The position numbers and the translations under genes are program-made. Under the pieces are notes generated by a model, which searched no databases, was not told the origin of the DNA, and worked only from the letters and a program-made list of their open reading frames with translations. Positions 9,101 through 17,773 of a DNA stretch of 64,000 bases are shown one piece after another; within the stretch, counting starts at the first letter, position 1; each line of letters begins with the position of its first letter. The stretch is from Pycnococcus provasolii (lineage: Eukaryota > Chlorophyta > Pseudoscourfieldiophyceae > Pseudoscourfieldiales > Pycnococcaceae): assembly GCA_938743325.2 (NCBI GenBank), contig OW568884.1, forward strand, positions 248,001 through 312,000, written 5' to 3'.

Positions 9101-10852
9101 GAGCATACGAGCTCGCAGGTCTCTCAGCGTGACCTCGGCACTCGTCAGCCTCTGCTGCATCGACGCATTAGATGCAATACCATCCTCCACGAGAGTATTT
9201 TTCGCCTCGAGCTCGCGGCGCAGACGCGCAAGCTCCTCCTCCAACTCCGAGGTTTTGTTCGCCGACGTCTCCGCGAGCGCCCGTGCGCTCGACGTTTCTC
9301 TCTCCCTTCGCCTGAGCTCTTCCTGTAGATCTGCCACGGACCGCTCGGCGTTCAGCCTGAGCTCCATCTCGCCGAGGTGGTTACTCTCCGCCTCGCGCAC
9401 CGCCGCCTTGAGGCTTTCTATGTCGCGACCGCGGTGCGCAATTTGCATCGCGAGACGGTCTCGCAGCGTCGACGCGCGCTGCTCCGACTCGCTGTGCTCA
9501 ATCTCACGTTTTGTCAGATTTGCGTTAACGTGCGCAAGTTTATCTCTCGCACGATCCATTGATGAGTGGAGGCCCTCCTGCTGATCGAGCAGAGCGTGAA
9601 TGTCGCCCTCGTACGAGAGGCCACAGTGCAGCTCGATGAGCTTGCGGTACTGCGCCCAAACAACACCGAGTAGCCCAGCATGCACCTTCGAGTGCAGCGA
9701 AACCTGGCGAGTCACCTCTCCCAGCGCCAGCTCGTACAGCCACATCGCCGACTCACATCTCTCTCGCAGCGTAACGTCGCTGCCAGCTACTGGCAGCGCA
9801 ACGCCGAGCTGCTCGAGCATCGTCGAGAGCCACCTCTCGAGATTGATGGCATCCGACTTTTGTGGTTTCTGGCTCTCGTTCGGGAACACGTTGCGATGGA
9901 ACATGCTGCGCGGGCCGCCGACGGAGCGTCCTGGCAGGCGGCGTGACTGCAGCGGTCCTTTCGACTTGCCACTTGGCGCGGACGTCGTGGGCGGTGCCGG
10001 CACTGCGGCCCCAGCTTCCTCGCCTCGTGCTTGCGGCGGGGTCTTCATCGGCACCCCCCCGGGTGGCGCGAGGTCGCCGTCCCCGGGGATGGGAACCTCC
10101 TCCACGAACCGCACGAGCTTGTGCACCCACTTCAGCTCCTTCGCCACCGGCAAGCCGTCAGGCTCGACGGCGCCGACGCCAGGTTCGGACGCCCACTGCT
10201 CGAGCCTCCCTCGCGTGGTGTTGGCGCGTCCCGCGGCATTTTCCGGCACTAACGACAGGGGCAGCCTCAGGGGGGGCACCTTGTGCGAACCGTCGTCCTC
10301 TGCGCCGCCGTCTCCGTCCTCTTGCGTGAAGCTTGCTTGTATTTTCGTCGTGCGTCTCTTGCCCGTGATGACGTCGTGTACAGCCGCCCTGTGTTCGTCT
10401 CTAGCGGATATCAGCAGGGACTGCAGCGACGCGTCTAAGGTGGCCATCTGCTTGCCCAACGAGCGTGCCATGTGCGCTCTCACCTCGTGGTGCTCTGCAT
10501 CGAGGAGCTTGATGCGCGCGTCCGCAGCGGAAATGTGGTCCTTGAGTACGAGCGTTCTTTGCGCTTGCCTTTGGTTTAGGAGGACGTTGTTGTCATCCGC
10601 GGAATGTGTTGTGTTCCTCTTCTGCTGCTGCTGTTGCTTCTTCGTCTCCGTGCCTGGAAAGAGCGGCTGTCTGTCCGGCGTCGCCCACGCCTTTGCTGTT
10701 AGGACGTGTTTTTCTCTATTCGAGACGGGTGCTTCGTCGTGAGAGGCAAGACTCAGGGAGAGCTCTGCCCGTTTAAGGCTCTGCGAAGCCTCGCGGCTGT
10801 TCAATGAGAGTGAGACCGAAGGCCGCTGACTCAGACGCTGCGTGAACGGCAT
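6158..10852 (-). CDS. Large coiled-coil protein of unknown function
   Basis: This intronless gene encodes about 1,564 residues. After a Gly/Pro-rich head, roughly residues 370-1060 are almost continuous heptad-type coiled coil rich in E, R, K, L and A, in the manner of myosin-tail or centrosomal proteins. Residues of about 1080-1480 look globular and mostly helical, with phrases such as FMKRTGPSPLEDRAQGIDYY and SEFFTDI-like stretches. The tail is low complexity with a repeated SPRAQ unit. No motor domain, kinase domain or transmembrane segment is visible. The frame is open to a GTG at 10933; ATG 10852 (MPFTQRLSQR) is the first methionine codon. I do not recognise a family. A cytoskeletal or flagellar/centriolar scaffold role is only a guess from composition. 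Confidence 0.75.
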   Translation of the reverse strand: MPFTQRLSQRPSVSLSLNSREASQSLKRAELSLSLASHDEAPVSNREKHVLTAKAWATPDRQPLFPGTETKKQQQQQKRNTTHSADDNNVLLNQRQAQRTLVLKDHISAADARIKLLDAEHHEVRAHMARSLGKQMATLDASLQSLLISARDEHRAAVHDVITGKRRTTKIQASFTQEDGDGGAEDDGSHKVPPLRLPLSLVPENAAGRANTTRGRLEQWASEPGVGAVEPDGLPVAKELKWVHKLVRFVEEVPIPGDGDLAPPGGVPMKTPPQARGEEAGAAVPAPPTTSAPSGKSKGPLQSRRLPGRSVGGPRSMFHRNVFPNESQKPQKSDAINLERWLSTMLEQLGVALPVAGSDVTLRERCESAMWLYELALGEVTRQVSLHSKVHAGLLGVVWAQYRKLIELHCGLSYEGDIHALLDQQEGLHSSMDRARDKLAHVNANLTKREIEHSESEQRASTLRDRLAMQIAHRGRDIESLKAAVREAESNHLGEMELRLNAERSVADLQEELRRRERETSSARALAETSANKTSELEEELARLRRELEAKNTLVEDGIASNASMQQRLTSAEVTLRDLRARMLEQVSLKEATFDEVSRRREEGERMQSQIELLLSRVSTLEGELDVERRGHGQLKDAHSSLSREKEATDKTLDELNGKHKKVTFRLDRTEETLVKERKDSKSFKVRTEELLARLTGEVKRHESNTELLEKSGAAERSKTMMYRQEVEEVATLLRPFRASLQGVPPPPDTEETRRKWEKLGRSGMPQNTIQLALKTVNELKTNLDELTREKETWRQRFDKADRERDMFEQRAIQFESKYEDMASENNKLQHELDSKGRKLDAEIAQRRQLVLDLDAAMMRATRAEADTKRMDELQVDFDTAKHKNVTLTNDLHSAQLSQENAERAKKHAVERAENAELMRDAVTSEIRAMRETMQNSLDEARHARERLEEVLNDLENKTNDIKMLQDEKLSLAKELEESTNTLELEIERLNRELLNMTGDKSLVADKLAKVSHAFIVARYVLQGVAYDENFYERHDQSTFKDDASDEVVGQSARRMLEGDPILEKAGKALGPMLHGMKDGTSALQKTKISLLLKSNMILRARIEQMNKEHMASEKAWLDATPAHEREMYARLLDPVHADALTRTTNEVKELRKEVQTATDMSHEVFRRSTKVTAIAEFWQNKFDHREDANTQSGESGVETWLAYVQSAMPAEDAEIPEIAKSAKLRLQVARTIVKVYTNFMKRTGPSPLEDRAQGIDYYNAALRTDTVFDSIHMVILKGFGTPFEEAMHGEKTDAYAAESIGGSTTDEYARARIADFLAVCKEHQHDPKIATFSRFCSIMPGFLSESSYHFFTDILDMIRRSVEQPTDWEDLLEEWENGVGNVPIKICHVILANVYNEQDVGNLDVKIRKVFAPDRIRKGKIGDNCVDLDGLLAVLLKEFHENKVPRNPMAHPRMGLAARDTTASAPPIQSTKSLRRMSSQKGSVQRSVREGDDMQSQYSSYSAVRKFATDAGSAHSGTNSPGVAGSPRAQSPRAQSPPVGSPPPRMAQTEVDPPTFAGVQEED

Positions 10853-12617
10853 CCTCTGTGAGCAGCTCCGGAAAGAAATGATGAACTCCGCCAGGAAAAA
10901 GGCTGAAAGGGGGGGACCCTGCGCGAACCTCACGGAACTACGATAGAAACAACGAGAGGGGGGGCCGAAAACAACAGGGAAGTCAACAACCCTTACTTGC
11001 TAACCCCTTAACTGTGATTCTGTCGAGTGAACTGGGCCTGTTGCGTGCGTGTTGTGGGCCTGTTGTGGGACCCTCTGTGGGCTTTCTTGTGGCGTCACCT
11101 CGTCAAGCTCCTCTCAGTGCCAGTCTCCCCCTTTCCCATCATCCCCATGTAGGAAGCTTGTCCTCTGGGAGGAACTTAACAGGCACACGTGTACGAGGCC
11201 GGAGACCACCCCACGCGACCAGCTCACTCGACCCGACCTGAGGTATGGTAGGTATGTAAGAAACCCGACCTTACCTTTATGGTTCGTTTACTGTACCTTT
11301 TCCGGCTTGCTTGTCACTTTGCCGGTCAGCCTGTCAGCGGTTGTTGACTCTTGGATTTGCAAACGTCACACGGGTCCCTTGCCTTTGCCTTTTGTGTTGT
11401 GACATACTTCGTACCACCCCTTTCCCCCTTTCCTGGTCAGGTTTCGACATACTGTAGGATACGAGTTCTCCATGGGCCATGGCTTCTCGAATCTCGCAGC
11501 GCATACATCGCAAGACGCAAGTGTTTCTTGAGACTTGAGATTTCAGCTTTTAGATGGTCAAAAGCTCTCGATGCACGCAGGGAGGAATGGGAGGGAGGAA
11601 CCCGTTCGAATGAGGCACACGTGGAGTGCCACCTTTGAACTCTTGACCAGAAGAAGACGCCCATGGCAAGATGCCGTCCTAACGTGTATCCCCGATGGGG
11701 CGGGTACCAGCACAGAGCACAGACCAACGTGAGAAGTCCACCCAAAAAATGCAAGTACCCGTGGATTTGCAAAACCTGCACGAGAGCCGTCCATCTTCAA
11801 TAATTGATTTTACAAGTAGACTGAAAATTTCGCGTTTTTTTACAAAGAACCAAAAAAAAACGAGATGTATGCTCACATAAAAATGAGGGGAATTGTGCGC
11901 CGTCTGTGTGTGAATACTACGGTGTCGCTAGGTCTCTCAAAAGCTCCTTTCGTTTAAGCACGAATACTAAAGCACGATCAAGAGGCGATTGTGAAGCGCA
12001 CAACGAACCAAGAAACAGGCAATGCGTGAAACGAAACCGAACTCGAAAACGAAGTTTTTTCGAGTCGGCTCCTAGGAAGTTTGCGTCGAGCCTCAAGAGG
12101 AATATTCGTGCAAGAATTCATCGTCGAGGCACTTCGTCTCCTGGAATCCTGCAGCCAGACAACCACTGTGTTGCCAGACAAAGCGCCTCAGCAACCTGCT
12201 CTATGAACCGCCTATTCTGCTCGTCCGCACCCAACCACGGCCCTAGGTGGTTCCTGTTCTTGCGCGCGCACTGCACTGGCCAGTACAGTCCTGCGTTCGT
12301 ACCGGAGCTCGTCGTCGCTCTCGTCGTATCGTGTCGGTGCGCCTTTGCGTCGTATCGTATCGTGTCTTCGAACGCACCTGGTGTTGCCTTTGCGTCGGGT
12401 CTGCTACTCAGCTATAGTAGTCGCGTGTACCTCTCAGAGAGTGCTACTAGCTAACTCTCAGTAGGAGTGCTACGCATACATCTTAAGCGTGTGTGTGTGG
12501 TTGCGTTCACGCGCTTGTTGTGTGTCGTGGTGTTCTCTTCTTTAAGGCTTCAGACATCTATCTCGGCTTGAGCTACTTGCTAGTCGTCTCCGCACAACAA
12601 CTTAAGACACAGCAAAG
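10853..12617. other. Long divergent intergenic region
   Basis: These 1.77 kb separate two head-to-head genes. There is no convincing coding frame. An A/T-rich patch lies near 11800-11890, and a patch of short CGTCGTATCGT direct repeats lies at about 12310-12370, close to the transporter gene. I see no tRNA or other RNA gene. Confidence 0.5.
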
Positions 12618-14936
12618 ATGGGAAAGAAAGGCTCAGGACCCGATGAGTTCGGATTCGGCGCCAACAAGGAGGAGGCGGCCAAGGAGGAGAAGGCGGCGGC
12701 GATGATCCAGGCGCTGTACCGTGGGCGTGATAACCGCGCAAAGGCGTTCGCCAAGAAGGGACTCATGGCGGGACTCGCGAAGCGAAACAAGCGTTGGGCC
12801 GTGCTGCAGGGACGCTTCTCCGCGCTTCAGCCTGAGGTGGAGGGAGTGCTGCGATGGGCAGAGCTCAGCTACCTCGAGCTGCCGGAGGATCCGCAGTACA
12901 ACAGCCGCGTCATTCTCAACAACGTCAGCGGACGCGCGACGCCTGGCAAGATGCTTACCGTCACCGGGCCGCACGGAAGCGGTCAGGAGGAGCTGATGAT
13001 GATCCTCGCCAAGCAGAGCCTTCCCGGCCTCTCGCAGGGAGACGTCACGCTGAACGCCGTGTCCATCAACAGCTGCCCGGACTTCTACCGCAAGATTGGC
13101 TTCCTTCTTATGGAGGGCGGTGACCTGCCCATCATGGGCGGCCTCACGCCTGAGGAACAGGTGGCCTTCTCCGCACGCCTTCGCCTTAACGCCACCGACG
13201 CCTTCCGCAAGGGACGCGTGGAGAAGGCGCTGCAGTTCATGGGGATCTCTGGAGAGCGCCAGACGACGCCCATCGACCAGCTGTCTGAGGTGATGAAGCG
13301 CCGCACTGCGCTGGCCGTCGAGCTCGTCACCTACCCCCCGGTGTTGCTCGTGCACGACATCACCGAGGGTCTCGACAGCTCGGAGAGCTACCACATGATG
13401 GAGAGCCTGCAGAAGATGTCGGCGCACATCACCGTCATCGTGTCCGTCGACGCCAACGAGATTGGCGACTGCTACAACGTGCTTGACGACCTCTACATGC
13501 TCGCCGCGGGACGCCTTGCATACTACGGCGGCAAGGAGAAGCTCGGCATGTTCATCAAGAAGATGGGCCAGGAACTCCCGCCGGAGACCAACCCGGGCGA
13601 CTTCTTCATCCACCTCATCGACGACAGCTACGAGGAGCACGACGAGAAGCTTGTCGACCGCATGATTGGCACCACCTACCAGGTCGACCTGCCGCGCCGC
13701 ATGAACGCCCGGGACCACCTCGTCGTTCCGCTTATGCGCGACTACGCCGCGCGCCCCGTCGACGCCGAGCCTCTGACCATCTTCGAGGAGATAACGACGC
13801 TCTCCGCACGATTTGCCAAGGACAACTTCCTCAACCCGAGCAAGTACCCGTCGCAGATCATGATGACGCTGCTCCTCGGTATCCTCATCGGCACCTACTT
13901 CCTGCACATGGACCATGACATGTTGAAGTCGAACGCCGAGCAGATTGCACGCCTCTGCTTCACCGTCGTCCTCATGGCGATCACCTTCACCGTGCGTCCG
14001 CTTGGATTCCGCATTCTCGACGAAAAGCCTGTGATCATGCGAGAGCTTCGCGCAGGCTTCTACTCGCCCATGAGCTACTACATCATCCAGAACGCCGTGA
14101 CGCTCTTTGAGTGCTTCTTCTTCGTTTTGCTTCTCGTGTGCATCATGATGGGGATCCCCGGACTTATCGAGAGGAGTCCCGAGATTGGAGATTCCGTCAC
14201 CGCGTTTTACCCCTCTGGATGCAACCCGACTTTGGATGCTTACTGTGTGAAGAAGACTTACATCAAGCCCGGCTCCGGTGATGCGGAGTGCCGACAGAGC
14301 TGCGAGGCTATCGTGCAGGGTGCGCCAGGTGCCTGCGATGACATTGCATCGAAGGGAATCACAGTCGTTGTGTGTCCAGAGGAGACGTACGCGGCCGAAA
14401 CGGTGTTCCGGCACATTCTCGTGATCATGTTCGCCGCGTACTGCGGCTCGAACCTGACGTTCATGCTCAGCTACATCTTCAAGAACCGCCAGCAAGCGAT
14501 GATGGTTGCTACGGGACTTGACTTCATTTTCCTCGTGTTCTGCGGCTTCCTTGTGCAGCAGAGCAACGTTCCATACATGTGGTACTGGCTTTACTACCTT
14601 AGCCACCACAACTACGCCTACAGGGCGCTCGTTGACACAGAGATTGGCCGCCGCTACACGTCGATCAAGACGTACACATCCATCGCCCTTCCGCAGCTCG
14701 GTGGCGTGACAGTGAATGCCAAGAGCGTGGACTTCCCAGGCCGCTTCTGGCTGAAGCAGCAGGGATACGAGGGCATCAATGACATTGATTACTGGGAGGC
14801 AACGCTAATCCTTCTGGCAATGGGCATCATTTACCGTCTTCTGGCGATGGCCTTCGTGCGTTACAGCTTCCTGAAGTCGAACTTCGTTTACCCGCCGGCT
14901 CGAGCTGTCGTAGATCCGACCATACTCACCGCGTAA
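12618..14936 (+). CDS. ABCG-like half transporter with IQ motif and degenerate ATPase site
   Basis: The 772-residue protein has the ABCG order of nucleotide-binding domain (about 75-330) followed by an ABC2-type membrane domain (about 400-760, six or so hydrophobic segments with a Cys-rich lumenal or extracellular loop). An IQ-like calmodulin/EF-hand-binding motif, AAAMIQALYRGRDNR, lies at residues 26-40, which is unusual for ABCG. The Walker A region reads GPHGSGQE (117-124), with Lys and Ser replaced. The Q-loop Gln is missing (IGFLLMEGGD). The signature reads LSEVM instead of LSGGE, Walker B reads LLVHDITEGLDS instead of LLFLDEPTSGLDS, and the H-loop His is replaced by Val (IVSVDANEIGD). 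The protein is therefore unlikely to hydrolyse ATP alone. It could be a regulatory partner of another ABCG half, or a non-transporting membrane protein. ATG 12618 has a clean context. Confidence 0.88.
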   Translation: MGKKGSGPDEFGFGANKEEAAKEEKAAAMIQALYRGRDNRAKAFAKKGLMAGLAKRNKRWAVLQGRFSALQPEVEGVLRWAELSYLELPEDPQYNSRVILNNVSGRATPGKMLTVTGPHGSGQEELMMILAKQSLPGLSQGDVTLNAVSINSCPDFYRKIGFLLMEGGDLPIMGGLTPEEQVAFSARLRLNATDAFRKGRVEKALQFMGISGERQTTPIDQLSEVMKRRTALAVELVTYPPVLLVHDITEGLDSSESYHMMESLQKMSAHITVIVSVDANEIGDCYNVLDDLYMLAAGRLAYYGGKEKLGMFIKKMGQELPPETNPGDFFIHLIDDSYEEHDEKLVDRMIGTTYQVDLPRRMNARDHLVVPLMRDYAARPVDAEPLTIFEEITTLSARFAKDNFLNPSKYPSQIMMTLLLGILIGTYFLHMDHDMLKSNAEQIARLCFTVVLMAITFTVRPLGFRILDEKPVIMRELRAGFYSPMSYYIIQNAVTLFECFFFVLLLVCIMMGIPGLIERSPEIGDSVTAFYPSGCNPTLDAYCVKKTYIKPGSGDAECRQSCEAIVQGAPGACDDIASKGITVVVCPEETYAAETVFRHILVIMFAAYCGSNLTFMLSYIFKNRQQAMMVATGLDFIFLVFCGFLVQQSNVPYMWYWLYYLSHHNYAYRALVDTEIGRRYTSIKTYTSIALPQLGGVTVNAKSVDFPGRFWLKQQGYEGINDIDYWEATLILLAMGIIYRLLAMAFVRYSFLKSNFVYPPARAVVDPTILTA

Positions 14937-15040
14937 GCTGGAGTGGTGAAGAGCAGCACATTTGTGAGGGGTTTTCAGGGGGTTACACAACATATTTAAA
15001 AAAATGTTCAAATTTTTTTTCCGCTGGTGCATCGTCACAC

Positions 15041-15070
15041 CAACCATCCCCAACCATCCCCAACCATCCC
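15041..15070. repeat. CAACCATCCC x3
   Basis: Three perfect tandem copies of a 10-bp unit lie between the convergent transporter and phosphatase genes. Confidence 0.9.
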
Positions 15071-15162
15071 CCGAGCTGTTAGAAACAGTTTTTTTACGTG
15101 CACCGGTTACACAAAGAAAATGAAACGCCCTTTTGCTTTTTTCTTCTCCTTTCTTTCCACTT

Positions 15163-16389
15163 TCATGCGCTGATCACTCCAACGACGACAGTGATGTCAT
15201 CGGGCTTGCCACCCTCCGTCATCGCCTGCCGTGCTCGATTCAGACTGTCCTGCTCCTCCTCGTCGACGTTACCAACCACGCTGTTGAATGTTTGCCAAGC
15301 ATTTTGCATCTGCGCCATCATTCCGGACATGGGATTGTTTTCTGCACCATTCGCTCCGCTAGCCGCCATAGCCTTGAGCTTTTTCTGCGCAACTGCGGAA
15401 ACGCCGTCAGCCGCCCCGCCCTCTGTGAGAGCCGTGTACTCGCGTTGTGCAGACTGGCGGTACGGCGAGTTGTAGTTTGTGTCAAGGCTGTGCTTCTGCG
15501 CAAGTTGTGCAAGCTTCCACGCGACGCTCTGGCATGCATCCGCATCTGTCGCGCTGGTTGCATTTTCGTCGGCGAGAAGTGCCGCGAGCTCGCCGTCGCT
15601 GACGTTGTCCCACACGCCGTCGGAGCCTGCGACGAACACGTCGCCTGGCTGCACGAACACCTCGTATGCGACGGCGTCTCCGACGTTGTCCGTGTTGTAT
15701 CCCAGCTTGGCGGATGCGAGCTGGTACGGGCAGTCGAAAGAGTGCTGGCGTGATGCACTGGCAAGCTGCACGCGTCCGTCTCGCACGAGCCTGAAGCCGC
15801 AGTCTCCCACGACGGCGACGCGCAGAGCCGCGCTGGCTTCGGGGTTGGACGGCGCCGCTGGCGTCGCGACGAGCGCGGTGGCTGCTCCCGGAAGTGCGGT
15901 AGCTGCGTGTGCGTTCGTGAGTGCGTTGAGCGGGTCAGGTCCTTCGCTGTCTAGGTTGCTGGAAGCGATCTGCATGAGTGCCTTTGCATACTTGGACGGG
16001 TCGACGCCCATTTCGCCCCACCCTGAGACACCGTCAGCGACGCCGAACGACGCCGTCGACGCGTTGACGAAGAACGCGTCCTCTCCACCTGTGGCCTCTT
16101 TGTCTGGCCTGGGCAGCATGGCTGCCGCGACCATGATACGAGAAGACGCCGAGATGGCTTGAGCCTGGGTTAGCGCTGACGACCGGTTGGCTGGTGAGTA
16201 GTCCAGCGACTCCAATAACTCCGTTGATGAGGCAGCTAAAGCTCTTAAAAGTCTCCTATTCTTATTCTTAGGGTTATGAGCATGACGACACACCACAGAG
16301 ACATGGCCACCACGAGCACCACCACGAGCACCACTAAAGCTGGTTGCCATTTTCAAGGTTGTTGTGTGCGCTGCCACCATGCCTGCCAT
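15163..16389 (-). CDS. PP2C-type phosphatase (PPTC7/PBCP-like), probably plastid or mitochondrial
   Basis: This is a metal-dependent Ser/Thr phosphatase. Of 408 residues, the first ~50 are rich in A, R, S, T and G without acidic residues and look like an organelle transit peptide. Catalytic blocks are GGEDAFFV (101-108), FGVADGVSGWGEMGVDP (115-131), AVVGDCGFRLVRDG, GDVFVAGSDGVWDN (metal-binding Asp) and the C-terminal GKPDDITVVVG (second metal Asp). The short GGEDAFF/GVADGVxGW form is that of the SpoIIE-like PPTC7 group, which includes the plant PSII core phosphatase PBCP. PSII core protein dephosphorylation is an attractive but unproven role. An extra helical segment (about 320-370) lies before the last motif. 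Methionines at 16389, 16380 and 16350 could each start; the first is given. Confidence 0.88.
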   Translation of the reverse strand: MAGMVAAHTTTLKMATSFSGARGGARGGHVSVVCRHAHNPKNKNRRLLRALAASSTELLESLDYSPANRSSALTQAQAISASSRIMVAAAMLPRPDKEATGGEDAFFVNASTASFGVADGVSGWGEMGVDPSKYAKALMQIASSNLDSEGPDPLNALTNAHAATALPGAATALVATPAAPSNPEASAALRVAVVGDCGFRLVRDGRVQLASASRQHSFDCPYQLASAKLGYNTDNVGDAVAYEVFVQPGDVFVAGSDGVWDNVSDGELAALLADENATSATDADACQSVAWKLAQLAQKHSLDTNYNSPYRQSAQREYTALTEGGAADGVSAVAQKKLKAMAASGANGAENNPMSGMMAQMQNAWQTFNSVVGNVDEEEQDSLNRARQAMTEGGKPDDITVVVGVISA

Positions 16390-16841
16390 ACAACAAAAAA
16401 ACTGGCACCAGGGAGGGGGAGATATCCGGGGTTAAAGATTTGGAAAGATTGAAGGTGAGATTTTACTCGCCCATAAAGAGGGAGGCTACCAAGCTCCTCG
16501 GGGGAGATTTGGCAAGGCAGAAGGGGGACCCCACAGTGGACCATGGTGGATCCCCAAAGCAGAGTTGGGAAAGGGTGGTGGAATCCTCCCTGGTGGATCC
16601 CCACAGACCGCATTTTCCCTAACCCTTGGGTGCATTTCCTTCGCCCAGCCAGGCGGGGCCCAGGAGTTTGGCTCATCATCAGTTTGGTTTTGTTTTTTGA
16701 TTGGGGGGGTGATTGCTTTCTCCCCCCCAGTTGCAACGAGCGGGTGATAGGCGCAGCTTGCGGTGGGAAGTGACCCCGGGGGCCCAGATCACCAACCACA
16801 CAATCAATTTTATTCATTCACGTTTTCTCGTTATCTGCAAG
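16390..16841. other. PP2C/DUF1118 intergenic region
   Basis: This 452-bp divergent spacer contains direct repeats of GGTGGATCCCCA (around 16548 and 16592) and G/C homopolymer runs. I see no gene in it. Confidence 0.5.
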
Positions 16842-17369
16842 ATGTCCGTCGTTTCAGCAGCACGTTCCCTGTCCTCTGCTCGTCCGTCTTCCCGCAGCAC
16901 AGCCCCCCGCCGTTCGTCTTCGGTGCGCATGCAAGCACAGCGCAAGGTTGTTAGTGTGGACAAAAACTGGAAGAAGGAGTTCTTTGGATATGGAATCTTC
17001 CTGGAAGATTCGGAAATCTCCAACGATGCACTTAACCAGATACAAAACAAGAAAGTGCTCTCTGCTGTCGAACAGTCTGGACTGCTCAGTGGACTGGAAA
17101 AGGCGGGATTCACACTCAGTGGACTCGAGGATCTCAAACTGCTCTCGCTCGCGGAAAGCCTTGGACTGCTCTCGCTCGCGGAAAAGGTGCTCAACAGCAA
17201 CGGAGCCGCCATCGCAAGTTCCGCGCTCATCCCGTTCCTTCTCGCTTTCATCAGCGTCTGCACACTCGACGAACCCGCTAAGTACTTCGTCGCCGCGCCG
17301 CTCGTAATCGTCGCTGGTGGACTCTTCGTCACGGGAAATATCGTACAGGGACTCATGGCGGAGCCGTAG
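16842..17369 (+). CDS. DUF1118-type plastid membrane protein
   Basis: The 175-residue product begins with a Ser/Arg/Ala-rich leader (MSVVSAARSLSSARPSSRS) typical of an algal plastid transit peptide. The mature part has KKEFFGYGIFLEDSEIS, then leucine-rich helical repeats (SLLSGLEKAG..., LLSLAESLGLLSLAEKVL), then two hydrophobic segments (SALIPFLLAFISVCTL and FVAAPLVIVAGGLFV). This layout matches the small thylakoid or envelope proteins grouped as DUF1118 in plants. Their function is not established. The frame continues upstream to 16713, but ATG 16842 restores a proper transit peptide and the usual family length. It is divergent from the PP2C gene, which is also probably plastidic. Confidence 0.72.
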   Translation: MSVVSAARSLSSARPSSRSTAPRRSSSVRMQAQRKVVSVDKNWKKEFFGYGIFLEDSEISNDALNQIQNKKVLSAVEQSGLLSGLEKAGFTLSGLEDLKLLSLAESLGLLSLAEKVLNSNGAAIASSALIPFLLAFISVCTLDEPAKYFVAAPLVIVAGGLFVTGNIVQGLMAEP

Positions 17370-17443
17370 ACGACCTTTCCCCCTTTTATTTTTTGCTTCG
17401 CTTCGGTCTGGAAACAAAATACAACCAAAACGAACCTCAGAGC

Positions 17444-17508
17444 GCTCATGCAGTAATGAAACGTGAGTAGTTACTTTGTCCAACGGTCGTCCGTTCACAC
17501 CAATCACC
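17444..17508 (+). repeat. Dispersed post-stop repeat, family 2, copy A
   Basis: The copy begins 75 nt past the DUF1118 stop. It has the conserved block GCTCATGCAGTAAT, a 15-nt variable spacer, then ACTTTGTCCAACGGTCGTCC and TTCACACCA. Related copies lie at 62476-62541 (+) and 54388-54446 (-). Confidence 0.85.
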
Positions 17509-17773
17509 AACGAAAAGGTTCACCGCACTCCTCCACCATACGACTTTGCCTTTTCCATCCTCCCACCCACTCGAGATAAAGGGAGAGGGTCAAAAGGTTC
17601 ACATCTCACCCCTTCGGAGAACCTGTCGTGCCAACTACAAGTACCATTGTCGTGTACTACTTGTGGGAGACGTCCTATGTACGAGCGCGCACATTGCAGC
17701 GAAACCTGCCAACGAGACATTCGACCAAAAAAAAAAACAATTCACATATGTATATTTCATAAGACACAAAACC

